From Acidobacteriota bacterium (GTDB lineage Bacteria > Acidobacteriota > Vicinamibacteria > Vicinamibacterales > UBA823): a DNA stretch of 10,299 nucleotides. Positions within the stretch are counted from its first letter, which is position 1, and every line of letters starts with the position of its first letter. The DNA is taken from contig DODG01000154.1 in assembly GCA_003509065.1 (NCBI GenBank), positions 1 through 10,299 of the forward strand. The letters run 5' to 3'. The notes below the pieces were generated by a model. The model saw nothing but the letters and a program-made list of their open reading frames with translations, was not told where the DNA came from and did not search any database. A program made the position numbers and the translations under genes. Positions 1-6,429 of this stretch are shown one piece after another.

Positions 1-890
1 ATCGCGATTGAAGGGGAGGTTGGGCGTATCTGGTCGGCGGCCAGCCAGTTGACTTGTAGAAAATAGTAGCGATGGGGCCCTTGTACCACGACATCACGCA
101 CGAAGGGATTAGCCGGTACCGGTCCAGCCATGATCTTGTTCAGTGGGATTCCTTCGGCGTGTAACCATTGCCGGACCTGAGTTTTGGCCACTTGTGAGCC
201 TAACGCCATGCTACTGATATAGACGAAAATCGCAAGCAGGCTCTTAATAGCCACTTGAGAGATTCGTGCCTGCAAGCCACCCCAGATTCTAAGACCCACG
301 AGACAGCCAAGACCCAGACACCAAAAGAGCTTCGCCTCAATTGGTGTCACGTCATTTGTGAGAATGAGAGAACTACTTGCACCCGCGGCAACAATCCAGA
401 GTGTGATACTTGTGGTTGCCCGTGTGTGTGCAAGAACCACGGCGCTGGACGCCAACAACCAGATCCATGGATCGACAATAAAGAGTGCATCACCATAGAA
501 CCAACGGTCGTCGAATGGCATCAAGAGTCGGATACCGTAGGTGTTCAACCAGTCGAGCATGGGATGACTTAAAACGCCAAGGTATGACAGAAGAAGTAGT
601 GGCTTGAGTGCCACAGGTTCTGCGTTGCGTTTAAGGATTATGTATCGTAAACGGTCCAACCCAACCATAAGACCAGTAATGATGACCGGGAGGACAGCGA
701 TCGCAAGGATCCCATGTGTCCAACCGCGTCGAACGTGTAATGACGTCTCGCGATCTAGAAACATCGCGATCGCATCGATGTCAGGTGCATTGGCAGCGAG
801 GAGAAGTGTGACAGTAGCCAATGGAGTGAGGCGTCCAAGACGGGTCTTGGCAAGACTGGCACCGACGAGTGTGTGTGCAACTGGATCCAT
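1..890 (-). CDS. YdjM-family (DUF457) inner-membrane metal-dependent hydrolase, partial
   Basis: The frame is open on the minus strand from an ATG at 890 to the window edge: 296 full codons with no stop, so the C-terminus lies outside. The N-terminus (MDPVAHTLVGASLAKTRLG) is the typical opening of the YdjM/LexA-regulated membrane-bound metal-dependent hydrolase family. Likely metal-ligand residues are visible: H6, the APDID motif (D37, D39), the RRGWTHG motif (H59) and SHPMLDWLNTYG (H109, D113). Hydrophobic stretches around residues 22-45, 60-80 and 97-108, and others beyond 140, suggest a multi-pass inner-membrane protein. The substrate of this family is poorly defined. The start lies 11 bases after the galK stop, so it is probably the distal gene of the galT-galK transcript. 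I see no clear ribosome binding site in that gap; reinitiation after galK is possible. The family call is firm, the function is not. Confidence 0.85.
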   Translation of the reverse strand, partial: MDPVAHTLVGASLAKTRLGRLTPLATVTLLLAANAPDIDAIAMFLDRETSLHVRRGWTHGILAIAVLPVIITGLMVGLDRLRYIILKRNAEPVALKPLLLLSYLGVLSHPMLDWLNTYGIRLLMPFDDRWFYGDALFIVDPWIWLLASSAVVLAHTRATTSITLWIVAAGASSSLILTNDVTPIEAKLFWCLGLGCLVGLRIWGGLQARISQVAIKSLLAIFVYISSMALGSQVAKTQVRQWLHAEGIPLNKIMAGPVPANPFVRDVVVQGPHRYYFLQVNWLAADQIRPTSPSIA

Positions 891-901
891 TTTTCGTCAG
901 T

Positions 902-2077
902 TTAGGTCATGGCACGTACGGAAACTCCATCGACCGCGCTGCCGTGAAAGAAACTCCCCTGGTGTTCGGAACATTTTGCGTACATCTGACGGACCTGGTC
1001 AATAAAGCGTCGAATACCCTCGGTGCGGACGAGAGCAATCGCAGAGCCACCAAAGCCAGCTCCGGTCATACGTGCTCCGAGGCAACTCGATTCACTTCGT
1101 GCGAGATCGGTAATAAGATCAAGTTCTGGACTAGAAACTTCGTACAGATCACGCAAACTCGCGTGCGAATCGTTAAGTAGCTCTCCAGCGTTTTCAAAGT
1201 TTCCACTCTGCAGTGCTTTCGCCAATTTCATTGGTCGCAAATTTTCTGTGACCACGTGTTGTGCTCGTCTATACGTTGAGGTGCTCAGTTGAGCTTCGGC
1301 TCTTGCGAGTAAGGTTTCATTTACATCACGCAAGGCTGCCGCGTGCGGTGCAAAGGTTTTTATGGCTGCGACTGCCGCGGCGCAATCTTTTCGCCTTGTG
1401 TCGTACTCGGTTGTGCCTAAACTCCGTCTCACACCGGTGTCCATGACCACAATTCCCACTTGGCTTGGTAGTTGAACCAGCTCGAATTGAAGTGAACGAC
1501 AGTCAAGGAGCAGGGCGCAATTTGCTTTGCCAGCGGTCGATGCTACCTGGTCCATGATGCCACAGCCCACTCCTACGAATTCGTTTTCAGCACGGCGGGC
1601 GAGTTGCGCCATCACGATTGGATCCCAAGTGCATTGACTAACGCTACAGAGTGCTCGTGCCATTGCAACTTCTAGCGCTGCAGAGGAAGACAAGCCGGCT
1701 CCCATCGGAAGGTCGCTTTTTACGGCAATGTCAATCCCTATGAGAGGGAAGCCAGCTTCATGCATTGCCCAAGCCGTGCCCATTATGTAATCCGACCAAC
1801 AGCCTTGACCAATTGGCGTCAAACCATCGAGTGGATATTCAACCGTCTTGTTGAACAGGGATGTGTGGGCACGGATCATTCGATCCGAACGTGGTGCGAA
1901 GGCTACTGCAACGTATCGATCTACCGTCATTGGTAGGACAAAGCCTTCCTGATAATCCGTATGTTCGCCGATAAGATTCACTCGGCCAGGGGCGTGAGCA
2001 ACGGCCACTGGTCGTTTGCTGAAGGCTTGCTCAAATTCGGCAGTGACCTGATCGTGGAGTGAGAAGTCTGTCATCAT
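902..2077 (-). CDS. galK: Galactokinase
   Basis: This 391-aa GHMP-superfamily kinase phosphorylates alpha-D-galactose at C1 with ATP, the first committed step of the cytoplasmic Leloir pathway. All three family motifs are intact. The galactokinase signature GRVNLIGEHTDY (residues 31-42) contains R32 and the sugar-binding E38, H39 and D41. The ATP-binding loop PMGAGLSSSAA lies at 124-134. The C-terminal MTGAGFGGS lies at 337-345. The catalytic base is probably D176 in GIMDQ. Length matches the family (about 380-390 aa). Its ATG overlaps the TGA of galT by 4 bases, a classic translational-coupling arrangement. A second ATG three bases in (2074) is an equally possible start. The hydrolase gene follows after 11 bases. 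No truncation or missing residue is seen. Confidence 0.97.
   Translation of the reverse strand: MMTDFSLHDQVTAEFEQAFSKRPVAVAHAPGRVNLIGEHTDYQEGFVLPMTVDRYVAVAFAPRSDRMIRAHTSLFNKTVEYPLDGLTPIGQGCWSDYIMGTAWAMHEAGFPLIGIDIAVKSDLPMGAGLSSSAALEVAMARALCSVSQCTWDPIVMAQLARRAENEFVGVGCGIMDQVASTAGKANCALLLDCRSLQFELVQLPSQVGIVVMDTGVRRSLGTTEYDTRRKDCAAAVAAIKTFAPHAAALRDVNETLLARAEAQLSTSTYRRAQHVVTENLRPMKLAKALQSGNFENAGELLNDSHASLRDLYEVSSPELDLITDLARSESSCLGARMTGAGFGGSAIALVRTEGIRRFIDQVRQMYAKCSEHQGSFFHGSAVDGVSVRAMT
2074..2077 (-). other. galT-galK ATGA stop/start overlap
   Basis: The galT TGA (2076-2074) and the galK ATG (2077-2075) share bases as ATGA. No good Shine-Dalgarno precedes the galK start, so translation of GalK is probably coupled to termination on galT, keeping the two enzymes in proportion. 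A second ATG directly follows and could also serve. Confidence 0.85.
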
Positions 2078-3138
2078 CGATCGGCAGCGATATTTGGGTT
2101 CGAGATCAAATAGTGTTGACCAGAAACGGCTCGTAATTGCTCAGCGGCCATTTCTGCTGTTAAATCCCGTTGTGGCTCAGCCGTCAATTCGTACCCTACT
2201 AAAAATTTCCGTATCGTCTGAGAACGGAGTAAGGGAGGATGGTAGACGGCATGTACTCTAACGGCCTGATGTTGATTCCCATCGGTCGGACATCCGTGCC
2301 AGCCCATTGAGTAAGGGAATTCACACTGGAATAGATTGTCGTATCGCACCGTCACGTTTGCGATCAACGCAGTAAGGTTCTTGCGTTCAATCTCATTAAG
2401 ATCCGTGAGAGTGGCTACTCGGCGTTTCGGGATCACCATCAGCTCGTATGGCCAAACGGCCCAGAACGGCACAAGGGCCACCCAGTCATCGTTGGTGTAT
2501 ACGATGCGCTCAACTTCTGATAATTCCACATCGAGGTAATCTCCAAGCAGATCGGATCCATGTTGCTTGAAGTAAGTTTGTTGTGCCGCGATCTTTCGTG
2601 CAGGAATGGTTGGAACATGACCAACGGCCCAAATTTGGCAATGTGGATGTGGATTGCTACAGCCCATCAACTCCCCGTGGTTTTCGAAGATCTGCACGTA
2701 TTGAACATCCGTACGCTTCCCGCAGTCTGTGAGTTCACTAATCCAGCTATTCACCACGCTGGCAATTTCAGTTTCTGACATTCGTGCTAACCAAAGATCA
2801 TGCCGTGGTGAAAAACAGAGGACACGGCAGATTCCAGATTCCGGTTGACTCTTGAGTAATTCTGAGCGTTTTAAGAAGGTAGTCTTGGTCGTTGATTCAA
2901 TCGCTGGAAAGTCATTGTCGAAGGCAAACGTGTCTGTGTACCTTGGATTGCGCACACCACCGGCACGCGTGTTTCCCGGGCACAAATAACATTCTGGATC
3001 GTATTGAGGACGTTCGACCGTTGCCACAGACTCCATCTGGCCTAGCCAGGGCCGCTCCAATCGAGCGGGAGATGTCAGTACCCACTCACTAAGCAGTGGA
3101 TTGTAACGACGATGCGGGCCAGTTTGACGAAGTGTCAC
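2074..3138 (-). CDS. galT: Galactose-1-phosphate uridylyltransferase, class I
   Basis: This 354-aa enzyme exchanges UMP between UDP-glucose and galactose-1-phosphate, the second Leloir step, acting on the GalK product. The N-terminal HRRYNPLLSEWVLTSPARLERPW resembles E. coli GalT closely (written in part: HRRYNPL, RPW). The active-site HPH triad sits at 164-166 (SNPHPHCQIW) with H166 as the uridylylated nucleophile and Q168 beside it. Putative zinc ligands are C50 and C53 (CYLC), H113 and H164, at or within two residues of the E. coli numbering. The start is a GTG at 3138: the next upstream in-frame codons hold no ATG before a stop, and the GTG gives the family-typical N-terminus. No strong Shine-Dalgarno is visible. 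The gene is first in a cluster with galK; the stop overlaps the galK start. Confidence 0.97.
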   Translation of the reverse strand: MTLRQTGPHRRYNPLLSEWVLTSPARLERPWLGQMESVATVERPQYDPECYLCPGNTRAGGVRNPRYTDTFAFDNDFPAIESTTKTTFLKRSELLKSQPESGICRVLCFSPRHDLWLARMSETEIASVVNSWISELTDCGKRTDVQYVQIFENHGELMGCSNPHPHCQIWAVGHVPTIPARKIAAQQTYFKQHGSDLLGDYLDVELSEVERIVYTNDDWVALVPFWAVWPYELMVIPKRRVATLTDLNEIERKNLTALIANVTVRYDNLFQCEFPYSMGWHGCPTDGNQHQAVRVHAVYHPPLLRSQTIRKFLVGYELTAEPQRDLTAEMAAEQLRAVSGQHYLISNPNIAADR

Positions 3139-3313
3139 TTTCTCATTATGGATCGTGCACTAGCTTCTGGGGTGCACCGACTGAATTCATGTCTATCTGA
3201 TTGCTTGCCAGTGCGAAACTTTCTTGGAAGTTTACTGTTTAATGCCATGGACAGTGCTAAGATTTCAGCCTCAATGCGAGGATAAGAATCTGATAGGTCA
3301 CCTTTTCTGGTTC

Positions 3314-3351
3314 TCTCTAGTCAGATACGGTTTGATTAGCTTGGCTAGAGA
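3314..3351 (+). repeat. Inverted repeat in glpF-like gene leader
   Basis: The arms TCTCTAGTCA (3314-3323) and TGGCTAGAGA (3342-3351) pair with one mismatch (T against G, a wobble in RNA), around an 18-base loop. The right arm ends 12 bases before the Shine-Dalgarno of the downstream gene. It could be a leader stem-loop in the mRNA or a two-half-site operator. No U-run follows, so it is not a terminator. Confidence 0.45.
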
Positions 3352-3363
3352 AGGCACATTTGT

Positions 3364-3369
3364 GAGGAG
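3364..3369 (+). promoter_or_regulatory. Ribosome binding site of glpF-like gene
   Basis: GAGGAG lies five bases before the ATG at 3375. It is the strongest Shine-Dalgarno in the window and fixes this start. Confidence 0.8.
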
Positions 3370-3374
3370 CCCGC

Positions 3375-4109
3375 ATGTCAACGTTTACCGCTGAATTGCT
3401 CGGCACGATGATTCTTGTCCTATTGGGTGATGGCGTTGTCGCCAATGTCCTATTGAGTCGATCGAAAGGGTATGGAAGTGGCTGGATAGTGATTACAACG
3501 GGCTGGGGTCTGGCCGTTGCGATTGCTGTCTATATGGTTGGTGCTGTCAGCGGAGCTCATATCAATCCAGCGGTAACGATTGGTTTGGCATCGATTGGTC
3601 AATTTCCTTGGACCAACGTTCCTGTCTATGTGACTGCACAGTTGCTCGGCGCGTTCTTTGGTGCGGTGCTGGTCTGGTTAGTCTACCAACCCCTGTGGGC
3701 GGAAACCGAAAATCCAGATGCGAAGTTGGCGGTATTTTGTACGGGACCCGCGGTACGGAAGCCGACGATGAACCTGATAACTGAGATTATTGGCACGTTC
3801 ATGCTTGTTCTTGGAGTCTTGGCGATTCTAGCGCCGGTCAATTTGAACCCCGAAACTGGTTTTCCTCAAGGATTTGGTCCTTTTCTGGTCGGCGTGTTGG
3901 TCTGGTCGATAGGGTTATCACTCGGTGGTTCAACCGGGTATGCGATTAATCCTGCTCGGGATCTTGGTCCACGTTTGGCTCATTTCGTACTGCCCATTAG
4001 TGGCAAGCGAGATTCGGATTGGTCGTACGCTTGGGTTCCCGTTATCGGACCAATCATCGGTGGTGTCCTAGGTGCTCTCTGTTATCAGATGATATGGGCT
4101 GGAGTTTAA
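3375..4109 (+). CDS. glpF: Aquaglyceroporin (GlpF-type MIP channel)
   Basis: This 244-aa inner-membrane channel of the MIP family should conduct glycerol or other small uncharged solutes. Both NPA boxes are intact: SGAHINPAVT (NPA at 64-66) and GYAINPARDLGP (NPA at 192-194). The Asp after the second NPAR (D196) is the usual mark of the glycerol-facilitator branch, where water-specific AqpZ proteins have another residue. By alignment to E. coli GlpF the selectivity filter would be W44, Y189 (Phe in GlpF) and R195, so the filter is slightly altered. Six membrane segments fit the hydrophobic pattern. Length is a little below E. coli GlpF. No glycerol kinase or glycerol-3-phosphate dehydrogenase is adjacent; the neighbours are galactose genes and an exporter. 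The glycerol role is therefore a family inference. Confidence 0.9.
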   Translation: MSTFTAELLGTMILVLLGDGVVANVLLSRSKGYGSGWIVITTGWGLAVAIAVYMVGAVSGAHINPAVTIGLASIGQFPWTNVPVYVTAQLLGAFFGAVLVWLVYQPLWAETENPDAKLAVFCTGPAVRKPTMNLITEIIGTFMLVLGVLAILAPVNLNPETGFPQGFGPFLVGVLVWSIGLSLGGSTGYAINPARDLGPRLAHFVLPISGKRDSDWSYAWVPVIGPIIGGVLGALCYQMIWAGV

Positions 4110-4111
4110 AG

Positions 4112-4151
4112 CAAGCGTGGTTGCCTTTTTCTATTTTCGCTGCAACGCTTG
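4112..4151 (+). repeat. Intercistronic imperfect hairpin after glpF-like gene
   Basis: The left arm CAAGCGT-ggt-TGC (4112-4124) pairs with GCAACGCTTG (4142-4151), leaving a 3-base bulge and a 17-base pyrimidine-rich loop. It fills the 55-base gap to the next gene and its right arm ends 13 bases before the GTG start. No T-run follows, so it may stabilise mRNA or dampen read-through rather than terminate. Confidence 0.35.
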
Positions 4152-4164
4152 AATAGGTATTCGC

Positions 4165-5064
4165 GTGTCAACTGGCGTCCGCCTTTCTGTTGTCCTTGCT
4201 TTTGCAACCGTTTACATTGTGTGGGGTACGACCTATCTCGCGATCCGATTCGGTATCGAGACCATACCAGTGTTTCTGATGGCCGGGGTTCGATTCATTG
4301 TGGGGGGGGCACTGTTCTACCAGTGGGCGAGTGGGCGTGCAGACGAGGCGCCGAACCCTGAACACTGGAAGTCGGCGTTCATTATTGGCGGCTTAATGGT
4401 TGCCTGCGGCATTGGAGGCGTGACGTGGACAGAACAGTTCGTGCCATCCGGCCTGACAGCGTTAATGATTGCCATTGTTCCTTTTTGGATTATTTTGATG
4501 GACTGGTTAAGACCAGGAGGATCACCTCCAAGTGGGGCGGTAGTTTTTGGTTTAGTTATTGGCTTCATCGGACTTGGGCTCTTGATTAACCCAGGCGAGA
4601 TAGGAGGTGTTTCAGAAATCGATCCGAGGGGTGCTGGAGCTATCTTGTTCGCCACGCTGTGCTGGTCGACGGGCTCCATTTATTCGCGCCATGCACCCCA
4701 GCCCAAGTTTCAGCCACTTGCGGTGGGCATGCAAATGATGTGTGGCGGCCTGATCTTGTTAATCGTCAGCCTGGCGATAGGTGAACTGAACCAATTTAAT
4801 ATGGCCACGTTGTCGCTGCGGTCGGTAATGGCGGTCGTGTACCTGATTGGTCCAGGATCGATAGCCTATGCCATGTATCTGTTTCTGCTTAAGGCTTCAA
4901 CCCCAGCAAAAGCTGCAACGTACACTTATGTCAATCCAATCATCGCTCTGACCGTTGGCGCATGGCTCGGAGACGAGGTAATGAGCAATTGGACGCTTGC
5001 CTGCTCGGCGGTGATCATTCTCGGGGTAGTGGTCACAATCACCGCCAAGATGCAGGTCAAGTAA
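4165..5064 (+). CDS. EamA/DMT-family metabolite transporter
   Basis: This 299-aa integral membrane protein belongs to the drug/metabolite transporter superfamily with two EamA repeats. The N-terminal FATVYIVWGTTYLAIRFGIE is a typical EamA opening (YedA/RhaT-like group). The second repeat starts near residue 150 (GAILFATLCWSTGSIYSRH), and the C-terminus carries the usual ATYTYVNPIIALTVGAWLGDE motif. About ten membrane helices fit the hydrophobicity. Family members export amino acids or other small metabolites; the substrate cannot be read here. The start is a GTG at 4165. An in-frame TGA at 4150-4152 excludes a longer form, and a weak TAGG at 4154-4157 could be the ribosome site. It follows the channel gene by 55 bases on the same strand and converges on the D-threonine-aldolase-like gene. 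Confidence 0.9.
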   Translation: MSTGVRLSVVLAFATVYIVWGTTYLAIRFGIETIPVFLMAGVRFIVGGALFYQWASGRADEAPNPEHWKSAFIIGGLMVACGIGGVTWTEQFVPSGLTALMIAIVPFWIILMDWLRPGGSPPSGAVVFGLVIGFIGLGLLINPGEIGGVSEIDPRGAGAILFATLCWSTGSIYSRHAPQPKFQPLAVGMQMMCGGLILLIVSLAIGELNQFNMATLSLRSVMAVVYLIGPGSIAYAMYLFLLKASTPAKAATYTYVNPIIALTVGAWLGDEVMSNWTLACSAVIILGVVVTITAKMQVK

Positions 5065-5106
5065 AATGGTTTTCTGTTGTACCTATAGCGACGCAGCGAG
5101 GCAGTT

Positions 5107-6336
5107 TTATTGGTTCTTACCGCGCGCAGCGATGGGCCAGATCGCTTCAACCTGGTCGTTCCGTGTTGCGTAGATGCGATCGTAAAGGTTCACCACTGGA
5201 TCACAATGTGACACGACCAATTCAAGCGTCTCGCCGGTCTGATATGTGCGACTTGGGTTTTCGTATCTAATGGTACCGAACTCATCTGATCCGCTAGTGT
5301 AGGACATACCCGTTTCTCCCACGACACTCGGCCAAGGCCGATTGATAGTGCAGGATTTAGCGCCAGCGTCCGTGGTAGCGCGTCCTTCGTATTGGGAAGT
5401 CAAAACCGTCGTTACGATTGTGAGTGACGGAGCAAAGTCTGTGTATGTCTCGTTGTTGTCACGGCTTCCAATACTTAGGTACGAAGTATCCATGAAGATG
5501 TAGCTTCCCGATTGCACGTCGGTGAAGCCAGGGGTTTCATGGTCCATGTTATAGGTGCCTGTTCCACCACCACTAAAGATTTTCATGTTAAGCCCGGCGC
5601 GCGTCATCACCGCGTAGGTTTCCGCAGCTTGAGACATTCCTTCTATAGCTCGTGTCCGTCTCGCTTCAAAACCGGATACGTGTTGTGCCCCGCCGTCGTA
5701 ACACAAAATGCCTTGGAAGTTCAGATTTGGAAGGCTGTCAACCAGTTGTGCTAAAGCAAGTGCGGGCTGTCCAGCCGTGATACCAGTACGGTGCCCACCG
5801 GGGTCGATATCTACGACCACATCCGCAACGATACCCAGTGCTACCGCAGCTTCTGATAGCATGCGTGCATTCTGTTCAGTATAGGTAGCTTGAACAAAAC
5901 TACTGCACTGCCGTCGTAGATTCATTGCCCGTTTGATCTTTGTGGGGGTTACGTTTGCAGTGGTTTGGAGAATCTGCTCGACACCATGTTCAAACATGAT
6001 CTCGGATTCACTAACCTTCGCTGTGCAAATCCCCAAAGCACCATTGGCGATTTGAAGGCGAGCGATAGTTGGACACTTATGTGTCTTAGCATGCGGTCGA
6101 CAGTCAATACCGTTGCTCGTTACTGTGTCCTGCATTGTTTTTACGTTCTGCTCGAAGTTATCGAGGTCCACACACAGAACTGGTGTATCTAAATCCCATT
6201 TGGATACACCTATTTCTGTTTCATTTGTAAGGTTGTTTGCAGTTCGTGCTGTGGCCGAATTCGGTGTCCAGAGTGCCGCGGATGTCACCGCCGTTCCCTG
6301 TAAAAACTGTCGTCGTGAGAGGAAGGAATCAGTCAT
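5107..6336 (-). CDS. Tat-exported D-threonine aldolase / D-serine dehydratase-like PLP enzyme
   Basis: This 409-aa protein has an alanine-racemase-type PLP barrel followed by the D-serine-dehydratase-like C-terminal domain. The N-terminus SRRQFLQGTAVTSAALW (from residue 7) is a twin-arginine signal: R8-R9, then a short hydrophobic run, which suggests a periplasmic enzyme. The barrel starts at LDTPVLCVDLDNFEQN (49-64), and RPHAKTHKCP (80-89) carries the PLP-binding lysine, probably K84. The C-terminal HCDPVVNLYD (377-386) should hold the divalent metal site. An H-x-D pair (H377, D379) is, from memory of the family, more like D-threonine aldolases than the H-x-C of vertebrate D-serine dehydratase. 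The likely reaction is cleavage of D-threonine or related beta-hydroxy-D-amino acids to glycine and an aldehyde; exact substrate unknown. It converges on the EamA gene with 42 bases between stops. It lies just left of the composition break. Confidence 0.87.
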   Translation of the reverse strand: MTDSFLSRRQFLQGTAVTSAALWTPNSATARTANNLTNETEIGVSKWDLDTPVLCVDLDNFEQNVKTMQDTVTSNGIDCRPHAKTHKCPTIARLQIANGALGICTAKVSESEIMFEHGVEQILQTTANVTPTKIKRAMNLRRQCSSFVQATYTEQNARMLSEAAVALGIVADVVVDIDPGGHRTGITAGQPALALAQLVDSLPNLNFQGILCYDGGAQHVSGFEARRTRAIEGMSQAAETYAVMTRAGLNMKIFSGGGTGTYNMDHETPGFTDVQSGSYIFMDTSYLSIGSRDNNETYTDFAPSLTIVTTVLTSQYEGRATTDAGAKSCTINRPWPSVVGETGMSYTSGSDEFGTIRYENPSRTYQTGETLELVVSHCDPVVNLYDRIYATRNDQVEAIWPIAARGKNQ

Positions 6337-6339
6337 CTT

Positions 6340-6350
6340 GGGAGGCTCCC
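6340..6350 (-). promoter_or_regulatory. Palindrome containing the ribosome binding site of the D-threonine-aldolase-like gene
   Basis: On the minus strand this reads GGGAGCCTCCC, a near-perfect palindrome with a one-base centre. The GGGAG half (6350-6346) lies nine bases before the ATG at 6336 and is the likely Shine-Dalgarno. The self-complementarity could hide the site or serve as a small operator, but the one-base centre makes an intramolecular hairpin unlikely. Confidence 0.5.
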
Positions 6351-6429
6351 TAGTTTGAAGTGATCAATGTGCATTTCTTGCATATATTTATTACTAAATT
6401 GAAGGCTTTGTTAGGGACAAAATTGATGA

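Larger units (their letters stand above)
3139..3374. promoter_or_regulatory. Divergent regulatory spacer between galT and glpF-like gene
   Basis: These 236 bases separate the minus-strand galT cluster from the plus-strand aquaglyceroporin gene, so promoters for both directions are expected here. I see no convincing -35/-10 pair on either strand. Visible symmetry includes two copies of GTGCAC (3155-3160, 3172-3177), an 18-base imperfect palindrome AAACTTTCTTGGAAGTTT (3216-3233), and a 10-base inverted repeat (3314-3323 with 3342-3351). No ORF longer than about a dozen codons was noticed. Which dyad is an operator is not decidable from the sequence alone. Confidence 0.6.

Noticed and set aside
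255..572. Plus-strand cysteine-rich 105-aa ORF with clustered Cys that looks metallothionein-like.
   Set aside because: It lies wholly antisense to the membrane hydrolase gene, whose family motifs are clear; the Cys cluster results from the opposite strand's codons. No ribosome site was seen.
604..1005. Plus-strand arginine-rich 133-aa ORF.
   Set aside because: It is a shadow across the hydrolase and galK genes on the other strand, with composition typical of antisense frames and no recognisable domain.
4317..4679. Minus-strand 120-aa proline-rich ORF.
   Set aside because: It is antisense to the EamA transporter gene, which has an intact family pattern throughout.
5065..5106. Bidirectional terminator between the convergent EamA and D-threonine-aldolase-like genes.
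   Set aside because: No convincing stem followed by a T-run was found in this 42-base gap.
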